Positions 1 through 6,107 of a DNA stretch of 8,757 nucleotides are shown in pieces (positions within the stretch are counted from its first letter, which is position 1; each line of letters starts with the position of its first letter). Location: the NCBI GenBank assembly GCA_041480065.1, contig JBGOZF010000128.1, forward strand, positions 1 through 8,757, in the 5' to 3' direction. The translations under genes were made by a program, and so were the position numbers. The notes beneath the pieces were generated by a model that saw nothing but the letters and a program-made list of their open reading frames with translations, searched no databases and had not been told where the DNA came from. This DNA comes from Fen-999 sp041480065. Lineage in GTDB: Bacteria > Pseudomonadota > Gammaproteobacteria > Burkholderiales > Rhodocyclaceae.

Positions 1-2
1 AC

Positions 3-335
3 AAGGAAGGCTCGTCCTACTTCGGCTACTGGTGCCTCGAAGCGGCCTTGGTGACTTTCCTTGGGGACATCGACGACCCGAGCGACCGCGACCATCTCGT
101 CTATCCGAAAGACCTTGTCGCCTACGCCCGCGAGAACTTCCCCTTGCGCGATCCGTCAGCCCCGAGCGCAGATACTCGCCTGCGCTGTCTGGCAGGCCAG
201 CCGTGCCCGAAGGCGGGCTACTGGCTCACGCCGGCCAAGGCCGATTCGCGCCGCCTCTTCAAGGCCGGCGAGATCATGCCGCGCTTCGAGGGCGACTACG
301 GCGAAACGATCTGGCAATGGGACGAGAAGCAGTGA
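3..335 (+). CDS. PoNi/Imm71-72-like immunity protein, C-terminal part (5' truncated by window edge)
   Basis: The reading frame is open from base 3 to a TGA at 333-335, so about 110 C-terminal residues are present and the true start lies left of the window. The fragment begins with a SSYFGYWCLEAA stretch, followed by a GDIDD acidic patch and a YPKDLVAYAR motif. From memory this is the pattern of the PoNi C-terminal family (formerly DUF1911) and of related Imm71/Imm72 proteins, which neutralise toxins delivered by type VI or other polymorphic-toxin systems. The distal part has two cysteines (CLAGQPC), a GYWLTPAK segment and a terminal TIWQWD motif, also as I remember for these families. The matching toxin would be expected upstream, outside the window. 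A TTG at 48 gives a shorter frame but would cut the conserved motif, so it is not the start. The immunity assignment is inferred from motifs; the partner toxin is unknown. Confidence 0.62.
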   Translation, partial: KEGSSYFGYWCLEAALVTFLGDIDDPSDRDHLVYPKDLVAYARENFPLRDPSAPSADTRLRCLAGQPCPKAGYWLTPAKADSRRLFKAGEIMPRFEGDYGETIWQWDEKQ

Positions 336-625
336 ACCGCCCTTCTGCGCTAGGCCGTGGCGACATCAGCCTGCTGGACGCCGATGACCGCGTCATCTGC
401 GCCGAACTGCCGGGGCTGCACACCGTAGGCATTGCCGACCTTGCGCAAGTGGTCGATCACCGCATCAACGCCATCCTCGATTCCATCGCGCACTATGTCC
501 GTTTCCGCAGCGGCGGCGAGCTTTACTACGTCTTCAATGGGCGCGGCCAGCTGGTCGAGCTATCAGCGAAGGCGCTGCGGTTCACCATTTCGGCGAAGGG
601 TGACTACCTCTTCCGCCAGCTATAG
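332..625 (+). CDS. Conserved-looking small protein of unknown function, coupled to the immunity gene
   Basis: This 97-aa protein is not one I recognise. I chose the GTG at 332 because it overlaps the stop of the immunity gene (GTGA, 332-335), a typical sign of translational coupling, and has a purine-rich GACGAGAAG just upstream. An ATG at 317 in the same frame would add five residues and is the alternative. The protein has no signal peptide or membrane segment. The N-terminal half is mixed (LLDADDRVICAELPGL, then a probable helix around VVDHRINAILDSIAHY). The C-terminal half looks beta-rich (GELYYVFNGRGQLVEL) and ends DYLFRQL. It contains one cysteine. Codon use, with GC-rich third positions, supports real coding. 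Its position between an immunity gene and an XRE regulator suggests the three may be one cassette, but no function can be assigned. Confidence 0.6.
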   Translation: MNRPSALGRGDISLLDADDRVICAELPGLHTVGIADLAQVVDHRINAILDSIAHYVRFRSGGELYYVFNGRGQLVELSAKALRFTISAKGDYLFRQL

Positions 626-668
626 CCGCAAACCTCAACCGATCCGCCCAGGCAGTCAACCGACTCTC

Positions 669-917
669 ATGAAAAAGAAACTCGACCTCACCCAACTGCG
701 CGACCTGCGCAAACGGCACCGCCTCAACCAATACGATTTCTGGTCTCGCTTCGGCGTCACTCAAAGCGGCGGCTCGCGCTACGAAACCGGCCGCGCCATC
801 CCCAAGCCGTTGGCGCTGCTGATCCATTTCTGGCATTCCGGCAAGATCACCGACGAAGACCTCGCCCAGGCCGCCAAGGCGCTCGGCCGGCACAGGCGCA
901 AGGCTCCCGCCAAGTAG
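669..917 (+). CDS. XRE-type helix-turn-helix protein, small
   Basis: The gene encodes 82 aa from the ATG at 669. The N-terminal 55 residues hold a lambda-repressor/XRE-like HTH: LRDLRKRHRLN leads into a recognition unit with NQYDFWSRFGV as the first HTH helix and TQSGGSRYETG as the second, followed by PKPLALLIHFW as a closing helix. The rest (ITDEDLAQAAKALG and a basic RRKAPAK tail) is a short extension. There is no dimerisation or peptidase domain, so it may act as a small DNA-binding regulator, possibly of the genes just upstream, from which 43 bp separate it. The ribosome binding site is poor (only AGG about 15 nt upstream), so expression may be low or coupled. The same frame stays open upstream to 432, but that part overlaps the 332-625 gene and has shadow-like arginine/serine-rich composition. 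The DNA-binding role is well supported by motif; the target is unknown. Confidence 0.8.
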   Translation: MKKKLDLTQLRDLRKRHRLNQYDFWSRFGVTQSGGSRYETGRAIPKPLALLIHFWHSGKITDEDLAQAAKALGRHRRKAPAK

Positions 918-1175
918 CCCCTGTGCCGATGCCGGCGGCCAGAGAAGCGCTCGCTTCGCGCATCGAGCGCTCACGTGCGCCGGGCGGTCGCCATCGCCTG
1001 CGGCCCAGTTGGCAATGCAGTATCACCGCATGGTTGTCGATGGTTTCTGCAACGTCCGGAACGACCGGGCTTTGGCCCTTGGAGGGAACTCGGACGTGAA
1101 TCATGCCGGGCCATCTCCGGTTCGGTCCGTCTTCTCCGAGAAAGCAGCGCGCAGTGGCGAAAGAAAGGAGACTCC
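918..1175. other. Gap without a convincing gene, between the XRE and AP2 genes
   Basis: About 258 bp separate the XRE stop from the AP2 start. Open frames exist on both strands, but their composition is typical of GC-rich shadow frames and none has a good ribosome binding site. The stretch holds two short hairpin-like sequences: GAAGC-GCTC-GCTTC at 944-957 and GGGC-TTTG-GCCC at 1067-1078. Neither is followed by a T-run, so neither can be called a terminator. I see no clear sigma70 promoter. The upstream control of the AP2 gene presumably lies here. Confidence 0.5.
1164..1170 (+). promoter_or_regulatory. Ribosome binding site of the AP2-like gene
   Basis: AAAGGAG lies five bases before the ATG at 1176. 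It is the best Shine-Dalgarno match in the left half of the window and decides the start of the AP2-like gene against the longer frame open from 975. Confidence 0.8.
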
Positions 1176-1703
1176 ATGCCCCGCGGAATACCGAATCCAG
1201 ATCCAACCATGTATGGCATAACCCGGCTGATCCAGGGGTATGGTTGGTACGTGTTCCTGCGCCGACGCGGACGCCCGTATTCGGCCGAGTTCAGGGATCG
1301 ACACTACGGCGGCCGCCAAGGCTCCCTGGGGGCCGCCAAGGCGTATCGCGATCGACTGGTGTGTGAAAAGGAACCGTTGTCAAAACGCGAGTTCGCCATG
1401 ATAGTGCGATCGACCAATACCTCCGGCATCCCCGGGGTACGGCGTATCAGGAAGGCTTCGGGACACATCTACTGGATTGCTGAGACCAAACTCCCAGCCG
1501 GTAAGTCGCTGCACCGCACTTTCAGCGCCGGGTTGCTTGGCGAGGAAGAGGCTCGCCGGAGCGCGATTGAGGAACGCCAGCGACAACTCGAATCCGTTAC
1601 CGGCCTAGTCTTGTTCAATTCAATGGCAACGGTTTCCGCCGAAGCTGCAAATCGCAAAGGGGGACGACGAGGAGTTCCCGTCGGTGCTAACCCGCGCGGC
1701 TAG
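1176..1703 (+). CDS. AP2-domain DNA-binding protein with two AP2-like units
   Basis: The predicted product has 175 aa. The second half carries a recognisable bacterial AP2-type unit at roughly residues 74-135: a SGIPGVRR start, IYWIAE strand, KSLHRTFSAG and EEEARRSAIEERQRQL helix. This matches the AP2 plan of three strands plus a helix. The first half (about residues 12-62) has a similar order, with a YGITR opening, GWYVFLRRRGR, YSAEFRDRHYGG and AAKAYRDRL, and may be a first, more diverged AP2-like unit. Bacterial AP2 proteins are small DNA-binding proteins often found in phages, next to homing endonucleases or in islands. The C-terminal 30 residues are basic and glycine-rich (RKGGRRG), possibly disordered. 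The ATG at 1176 is fixed by a strong ribosome binding site. Codon use seems somewhat less GC3-biased than in the che genes, which would fit acquisition. No nuclease domain is fused to it. Confidence 0.8.
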   Translation: MPRGIPNPDPTMYGITRLIQGYGWYVFLRRRGRPYSAEFRDRHYGGRQGSLGAAKAYRDRLVCEKEPLSKREFAMIVRSTNTSGIPGVRRIRKASGHIYWIAETKLPAGKSLHRTFSAGLLGEEEARRSAIEERQRQLESVTGLVLFNSMATVSAEAANRKGGRRGVPVGANPRG

Positions 1704-1726
1704 CTGCCTGATGGTTGTTTGATCGC

Positions 1727-1756
1727 TTGACGGCCGCAGCCAGCGCACCCTAGAAT
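1727..1756 (+). promoter_or_regulatory. Sigma70-like promoter for grxD
   Basis: TTGACG (1727-1732) and TAGAAT (1751-1756) are separated by 18 bp, both close to the sigma70 consensus. Transcription would start near 1763, leaving a leader of about 30 nt before the ATG at 1793. It lies directly after the AP2 gene stop, so grxD is probably transcribed on its own. Confidence 0.65.
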
Positions 1757-1787
1757 ATCCGACTATATTTATAAACTAATCGGAGAT
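1755..1787 (+). repeat. Imperfect AT-rich dyad upstream of grxD, possible operator
   Basis: ATATCCGACTA (1755-1765) and TAATCGGAGAT (1777-1787) form an inverted repeat with 9 of 11 positions matching and an 11-bp AT-rich spacer. The arm centres are about two helix turns apart, as expected for a dimeric repressor. The dyad runs from the -10 box to the ribosome binding site (CGGAGA, 1781-1786). If transcription starts near 1763, most of the left arm is not in the RNA, which favours an operator over an RNA hairpin. The CCGACTA half resembles the IscR type 1 half-site as I remember it, but the spacer is too long for the usual site. Confidence 0.4.
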
Positions 1788-1792
1788 CCCCA

Positions 1793-2122
1793 ATGGAAGC
1801 GCTCAAGCAGCAAGTCGAACAACTGGTGACCGGCAACCCGGTGGTGCTGTTCATGAAAGGCACGCCGCAGTTTCCGTCCTGTGGCTTCTCTTCCCGCGCC
1901 GTGCAGGTGTTGAAGGCCTGCGGCGTCGGCGAGTTCAGGGCGGTCAACGTGCTGATGGAAACACCGGAGATGTGCGAGGCGGTTTGCGAATACGCCAACT
2001 GGCCGACCTGGCCGCAGCTCTACATCAACGGCGAATTCATCGGCGGCGCAGACATCATGACCGAGATGTACCAGGCCGGCGAGTTGCAGCAGAAGCTGGC
2101 GGCTGTCGTCCTGCCGGCCTAA
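1793..2122 (+). CDS. grxD: Monothiol glutaredoxin, Grx4/GrxD family
   Basis: The 109-aa product is a single-domain CGFS glutaredoxin of about the usual length for the family. Such proteins bind a [2Fe-2S] cluster with glutathione as a dimer and pass it to other proteins in the cytoplasm. Visible are K22 in the MKGTP motif, the active-site C30-G31-F32-S33, the cis-proline segment WPTWPQLYING (residues 70-80), the GGADI motif (84-88) and the EMYQAGELQQKL terminal helix. Two usual glutathione-contact positions look changed: the GGCD cysteine is alanine (A86), and the usual arginine before the WPT segment is a cysteine (C61). Cysteines C43, C61 and C65 are additional. CGGAGA is placed about 6 nt before the ATG. 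The gene has its own promoter and converges with the porin gene, leaving 22 bp between stops. Confidence 0.93.
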   Translation: MEALKQQVEQLVTGNPVVLFMKGTPQFPSCGFSSRAVQVLKACGVGEFRAVNVLMETPEMCEAVCEYANWPTWPQLYINGEFIGGADIMTEMYQAGELQQKLAAVVLPA

Positions 2123-2144
2123 TCGTTTTCGGCCCACAAGGGCG

Positions 2145-3497
2145 TCAAAGGGAAATCTCGCAGCGCAGTCCGATGACGGTGGCGTTCCTGATCTCGGGCG
2201 CCAGGCCGGGGTTGAAGATCCGTTGGATGTTCGGTGTTATCGCCAGCCAGGGCCTGACCTGGGTGCGGTAGGCGGCTTCCACCACGGTTTCGTGGCGGGG
2301 AATGGCAATGCCGGCGGCTTCCTGGGCGAGACGGAATTTCTCGCCGGCATGGGCGCGGGTGGCGGCGATGCCGAAGAAATCATCCACCCGGCCATTGATC
2401 AGCCCGCGCACGCGCACCCCGATGCTGGCGGAGTAATCGAAGATATTGACGTCCTTCTGCGCGCGGCCGTAGCGAAAGAATGCGGTCACGTCGCGCTCCA
2501 TGTTCTTCGCCTGGTAGATGCTGTTTTCCATCAACACATAGACGCCCCGGTTCATTCGTTGCAGGGGATTGCCGGCCGGATCGGCGTCGAACAGGTCGTC
2601 GAAACGCTTGCTGTAGGACCAGTAGCCGATGGCGTACTTGGCGATGGGTTCGTAGCGCTCCTCCAGTTTCTCCGCCGTGGTGAGGGTTGCCCCTTTTCCG
2701 GGTTCGATGTGCGGCTCCATGTGGTGGGCTTCGCCCGGCCGATAGCCGATTTCGGCCATGAACAGCGAGCCGTCGCCGTGGAAGGGATTGATGCGGGTCC
2801 AGTGTGGGTTGCGACCCTTCCCTGGGTTGGCATCGACCACCGCAGCCTGGGCATACAGGATGGGCAGGGGCTGGTACTTCACCCGCACGCCCAAGGCAGC
2901 GAGCGGATAGATTGACGGTCCGTTGGCCCCGGTTTGCGCCACCTCCGCCGCCATGCCGAAGGACGGATGCAGGAAGATGCCCGACGAGTCCGTGACGTAG
3001 AACTCGGTGTCCACCGGATAGACGCCCGCCAGAACAGACAAGGTGGAACTGAAGAAATCCTTGTTGAACCAGGCCTGAAACAGCTTGGCGTTGTTCTCGC
3101 CTACCTCGCTGTTGTCCACCCCCATCAGGCTGCCGACGTAAGCCGCGTTCATCTTGCCGCCGCTGTTCACCAGTACGTGGAGGTAGGCTGAGCTGTCGGG
3201 AATGTCCCAGAGCTTGGCGCCGTCGAATCCGACCTTCAGCTCCAGGTTCTGCATGTAATCGCTGCCCTTCTTGGCGCCCCCGACCGGGTTGGTCATCAGC
3301 GTGCCCTTGAACAGCAACTCGGCGTTGACGCCCTTTTCGGTCCACGCGCTGCGGGTGCCGTTCCAATCGCCGGTGAGGGTTTCCGTTGCCCAGTCGATGC
3401 TGCCCTCGGCTGCAAGCGTGAGCGAGGGCAGGGCAATCAGGAGCGCGCCCGCAAGCAACGCCGGATGGGACCGACGCTTCCGCACTTGTTTCGGCAT
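2145..3497 (-). CDS. oprB: Carbohydrate-selective porin, OprB family
   Basis: The 450-aa product is an outer-membrane beta-barrel channel of the OprB family, whose characterised members pass glucose and other sugars; substrate is not predictable here. A signal peptide is clear: basic KQVRKRR, hydrophobic core to about residue 28, and probable cleavage after TLA29 or A30. The mature N-terminus has the family-like LTGDWNGTRSAWTEKGVNAEL. Later come alternating strand patterns, FFSSTLSVLAGVYPVDTEF, GIFLHPSFGM, a KYAIGYWSYSKRF segment and a C-terminal IRNATVIGLR strand. Length is normal for the family. The last residue is leucine rather than the usual phenylalanine or tryptophan. The start is set by AAGGAG six bases upstream; the frame is open further upstream but that part overlaps the HDOD gene. 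It begins 29 bp after the HDOD stop and no separate promoter is obvious, so it may be the last gene of the che operon. Confidence 0.88.
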   Translation of the reverse strand: MPKQVRKRRSHPALLAGALLIALPSLTLAAEGSIDWATETLTGDWNGTRSAWTEKGVNAELLFKGTLMTNPVGGAKKGSDYMQNLELKVGFDGAKLWDIPDSSAYLHVLVNSGGKMNAAYVGSLMGVDNSEVGENNAKLFQAWFNKDFFSSTLSVLAGVYPVDTEFYVTDSSGIFLHPSFGMAAEVAQTGANGPSIYPLAALGVRVKYQPLPILYAQAAVVDANPGKGRNPHWTRINPFHGDGSLFMAEIGYRPGEAHHMEPHIEPGKGATLTTAEKLEERYEPIAKYAIGYWSYSKRFDDLFDADPAGNPLQRMNRGVYVLMENSIYQAKNMERDVTAFFRYGRAQKDVNIFDYSASIGVRVRGLINGRVDDFFGIAATRAHAGEKFRLAQEAAGIAIPRHETVVEAAYRTQVRPWLAITPNIQRIFNPGLAPEIRNATVIGLRCEISL

Positions 3498-3503
3498 GGA
3501 CCT

Positions 3504-3509
3504 CTCCTT
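3504..3509 (-). promoter_or_regulatory. Ribosome binding site of the OprB-type porin
   Basis: AAGGAG on the minus strand lies six bases before the ATG at 3497. It fixes the porin start and rules out the 125-codon upstream extension, which would also hide the signal peptide. Confidence 0.8.
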
Positions 3510-3526
3510 GTGGGGGCGCTCGAACC

Positions 3527-4399
3527 TCAGAGCTGCAGCGCGCCGGCGAGGGAATTCACTTCCTCCGCCGATTCCTTGAGGATGGCCGAGAGCGTATCGG
3601 CACCCAGAATCATTTCGATCGAAGCGGCTGCCCCGGTTGCAGCGTCGGCGGCCTCCTTGGGGTGCGCATCGTTGACCGGATGAAACGGCGACGCCACCGG
3701 CGCCAGATCCTCGGCCAGCAACAGCGTGTCGCCCAGGGTGCGCGGCGGCATGGCGAGAAAGCCCTGCCAGAAGGCTTCCATGGCGGCCATGACGGGTTCC
3801 GGAACCGCCAATGCACGCAATACCGCCCGGTCCAGTTCGCCTTGCAGCGCCAGCACGTCCTCCTCGTTCCATCCTGCCGGGTCGTCTTCCAGCAGACCCG
3901 GGTAATCGACCGCGCGAGAAAGCAAATAGAAGCCGCCGATTTCATGGACGATGCCGGCGAACAGGGCGACCTCGGCGTCGACGTGCGTCACGCGTCGCGC
4001 CAGCACATGGGCCAGCGCCGTGACATGCGAAGTGTGCTCCCACAACTGGGTCGCCATTTGCTGCTGCAGCGGTCCTGCTTTGGCGCCTGCGTTCATTTGA
4101 CGCACCAGGAAGGCCGTGGCGAGCGAGCGCACATTGCGAAAGCCGAGTCGCGACACGGCGCTGCGCACATCGACGATGGCGCGCCCGGCACTGCTGAAGG
4201 CGACCGAGTTCGCTACCGCCACCACCCGTGCCGCCAGTACCGGCTCGGCCTGAATGAGTTTCGCCACGGTGGCGACGGGAACCTCCGGATCGTCGAGGGC
4301 GCGCCGCACGCGCATGGTCACTGCGGCATGGGTCTGGAAATTGAGGTCGCGGCGGCCGGCCTCGGCGGCGAGCGTTTTCAGGATGTCGCATTTGTCCAT
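3527..4399 (-). CDS. HDOD-domain protein
   Basis: The 290-aa protein is made almost entirely of an HDOD domain (HD-related output domain), a regulatory helical fold found in bacterial signalling proteins, often near chemotaxis or two-component genes. Visible signs are VATVAKLIQAEPVLAARVVAVANS (about residues 42-65; PVLAARVV and ANSVAFS are typical), then SAVSRLGFRNVRSLA (80-94), LWEHTSHV (119-126) and FAGIVHEIGGFYLLSR (147-162). The metal-binding HD pair of catalytic phosphohydrolases appears as H152-E153, so phosphodiesterase activity is not expected; a binding or scaffold role is more likely. There is no receiver, GGDEF or EAL domain fused. The start ATG has AAGGA about 8 nt upstream. The gene follows cheD with a 24-bp gap and precedes the porin by 29 bp, so it belongs to the che transcription unit. 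Its specific partner is not visible. Confidence 0.9.
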   Translation of the reverse strand: MDKCDILKTLAAEAGRRDLNFQTHAAVTMRVRRALDDPEVPVATVAKLIQAEPVLAARVVAVANSVAFSSAGRAIVDVRSAVSRLGFRNVRSLATAFLVRQMNAGAKAGPLQQQMATQLWEHTSHVTALAHVLARRVTHVDAEVALFAGIVHEIGGFYLLSRAVDYPGLLEDDPAGWNEEDVLALQGELDRAVLRALAVPEPVMAAMEAFWQGFLAMPPRTLGDTLLLAEDLAPVASPFHPVNDAHPKEAADAATGAAASIEMILGADTLSAILKESAEEVNSLAGALQL

Positions 4400-4423
4400 G
4401 AACGGTTTCCTTCGAACACTTTC

Positions 4424-5002
4424 CTAGAACAATTCGACCCTCTTGACCTTCGGCGCTGCCAGCGACTGCTCGTAGTCCGCTTCCGCCTTGACGACCTCGG
4501 CGATGGCCTGATTGACGGGCGAGCGGCGGCAAAAGGCCTCGCCCGTGTTCGGTACACAGAGCACCTTGCGCGACCAGGGGCCGCCGAAATCCGAAGCCGT
4601 CAGCGGAATGCCTTCGCGCGCCAGCCATTCGGTGGCGAATTCGGCATTGCGGTCCCCGATCGCCATGCGGATGGAACTGACGATGTTGCCGCCGCCGAAG
4701 GCCTTGGCCACCAGCCGATCCTTGTGCGCACCCTTGGCCAGCATGGCGTTGACCAGCACTTCCATCGCGTAGTCGCCGGCCAGCACCACGTCGGTGTCAT
4801 CGCCGGCACCGGCCCGTTTGCTCGGCAACAGAAAATGGTTCATGCCGCCCATCCTCAATTTCGGATCGTAGAGGCAGACGGCAACGCAGGAACCGAGCAG
4901 CGTCGCGATCGGCCGCTCGGTCTCGACCGCCCAGCCGCCCGGATTGATGTTGAACGCCAGCCGTTCGAAATCCTTGCCGGTGAATCCGCTGTCGATGGCC
5001 AT
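4424..5002 (-). CDS. cheD: Chemoreceptor glutamine deamidase CheD
   Basis: CheD hydrolyses selected receptor glutamines to glutamates, setting up methylation sites, and in some bacteria interacts with CheC. The 192-aa product shows the family core: TLLGSCVAVCLYD (C39 being the expected catalytic cysteine), GGMNHFLLP with H56 as the catalytic histidine, then DYAMEVLVNAM and FGGGNIV. T34 lies close before the cysteine. The C-terminal 50 residues (TGEAFCRRSPVNQAI and a charged tail to VELF) extend past the core. I chose the ATG at 5002, 10 bp after the cheB stop; a TTG at 5044 gives a longer frame overlapping cheB and adds a non-conserved arginine-rich stretch. The ribosome binding site is weak, fitting translational coupling to cheB. 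No cheC is in the window. Identification is firm; the exact start is less so. Confidence 0.93.
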   Translation of the reverse strand: MAIDSGFTGKDFERLAFNINPGGWAVETERPIATLLGSCVAVCLYDPKLRMGGMNHFLLPSKRAGAGDDTDVVLAGDYAMEVLVNAMLAKGAHKDRLVAKAFGGGNIVSSIRMAIGDRNAEFATEWLAREGIPLTASDFGGPWSRKVLCVPNTGEAFCRRSPVNQAIAEVVKAEADYEQSLAAPKVKRVELF

Positions 5003-5012
5003 GGCTGGATCG

Positions 5013-6107
5013 TCAACGCAGTGACGGTATCGGCGCAAAGGCAACGATTTCGCGCGGAATCAGGTCGAGCGGGACGACCTTGTCCACGCCACCCAGCTTG
5101 ATCGCTTCCATGGGCATGCCGAAGACCACGCAGGTCGATTCGTCCTCGGCCACCGTGCGGGCGCCCGCCTCATGCATTTCCTTGAGGCCGCGGGCGCCGT
5201 CGTCGCCCATGCCGGTCATGATGATGCCCAGCGCATTGCTACCGGCCGTCTGCGCCACCGAGCGGAAGAGCACGTCCACCGAAGGCTTGTGGCGGTTGAC
5301 CAGCGGGCCGTCCGCCACCTCGACGACGTACTGGGCGCCACTGCGCTTGAGCATCATGTGCCGGCCGCCAGGTGCGATCAGAGCCAGTCCGGGGATGACG
5401 CGGTCGCCGTTGCGAGCCTCGCGCACTTCGATGGCGCACAGGCTGTCGAGACGTTCGGCAAACATGGCGGTGAAGGTTTCCGGCATGTGCTGGACGATGA
5501 CCATGCCGGTACAGACCGCCGGCAAGGCGGTGAGGACGGCCTCCAGCGCCTGGGTGCCGCCGGTCGAGGTGCCGATGGCGATCACCGCGTCGGTGGTCTT
5601 GCCGAGTCCCGACGGCGGCAAGGACTTGGTCGCGCTGAGCATTGCATCGGCGCTCAGTTTCGCGGTCGTTACGACCGGGTGGCTCGCGGCGACCAGGCGA
5701 CGCACGTTGGCGCGTGCGGCGGCGCGCACGGCGCTGACGATGTCGTCCGACGCGTCCTGAAGGAATTGCTTCAGGCCCATCTTTGGCTTGGTGATGATGC
5801 TCACCGCACCCGCAGCCAGGGCATCCATGGTCGCGGCCGCGCCTTTCTCCGCCAGCGTCGAACAGATGACGACGGGGATCGGGCTCTCGGCCATGATCTT
5901 GCGCAGGAAGGTGAGCCCGTCCATGCGCGGCATTTCGATGTCGAGCACGATCACGTCGGGCCGGCTCTGCTTCATACGCTCCAGGGCGAACAGCGGGTCG
6001 GGGACGGCACCGATGACCTCGATGCCGCCGTCGGCTTCGAGGGCCGCGCGGGCCACCTGGCGGACCACGGCCGAGTCGTCGACGATGAGTACCTTGATCT
6101 TGGGCAT
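5013..6107 (-). CDS. cheB: Protein-glutamate methylesterase/glutaminase CheB
   Basis: The 364-aa protein is a response regulator that removes receptor methyl groups when phosphorylated by CheA, resetting sensitivity. Residues 1-125 form the receiver domain: acidic pocket D10-D11, phosphoacceptor D56 in VLDIEMP, T84 and K107 at the expected positions. A linker of about 45 residues follows (rich in Ala, Arg and Ser). The methylesterase domain runs from about 172 to 355 with the catalytic triad visible: S181 in GTSTGGT, H207 in VQHMP and D303 in GMGDDGARG. RHKPSVDVLF and GMPMEAI are also typical. Length is normal. It lies 174 bp after cheR, an unusually large gap in this operon, with a weak ribosome binding site (TAGG), and 10 bp before cheD. 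All key residues are present, so it should be active. Confidence 0.97.
   Translation of the reverse strand: MPKIKVLIVDDSAVVRQVARAALEADGGIEVIGAVPDPLFALERMKQSRPDVIVLDIEMPRMDGLTFLRKIMAESPIPVVICSTLAEKGAAATMDALAAGAVSIITKPKMGLKQFLQDASDDIVSAVRAAARANVRRLVAASHPVVTTAKLSADAMLSATKSLPPSGLGKTTDAVIAIGTSTGGTQALEAVLTALPAVCTGMVIVQHMPETFTAMFAERLDSLCAIEVREARNGDRVIPGLALIAPGGRHMMLKRSGAQYVVEVADGPLVNRHKPSVDVLFRSVAQTAGSNALGIIMTGMGDDGARGLKEMHEAGARTVAEDESTCVVFGMPMEAIKLGGVDKVVPLDLIPREIVAFAPIPSLR

Noticed and set aside
944..957. Hairpin GAAGC-GCTC-GCTTC after the XRE gene
   Set aside because: A five-bp stem without a T-run is expected by chance in GC-rich DNA; not called a terminator.
847..1206. Minus-strand open frame across the XRE-AP2 gap
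   Set aside because: No ribosome binding site, Arg/Ala/Gly-rich translation and overlap with two plus-strand genes.
2123..2144. Possible terminator between the convergent grxD and porin genes
   Set aside because: GCCC-ACAA-GGGC gives only a 4-bp stem and no proper T-run on the correct side of either gene.
3498..3872. Upstream 125-codon extension of the porin frame
   Set aside because: It overlaps the HDOD gene on the same strand, has shadow-like composition, and would bury a clear signal peptide; AAGGAG supports the start at 3497.
5003..5044. Longer cheD start at a TTG
   Set aside because: It overlaps cheB and adds non-conserved residues; the ATG at 5002 fits the family better.
3662..5101. 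Very long plus-strand open frame opposite HDOD and cheD
   Set aside because: It is antisense to two firmly identified genes, rich in Arg, His and Gly as expected of GC-rich shadow frames, and has no recognisable domain.
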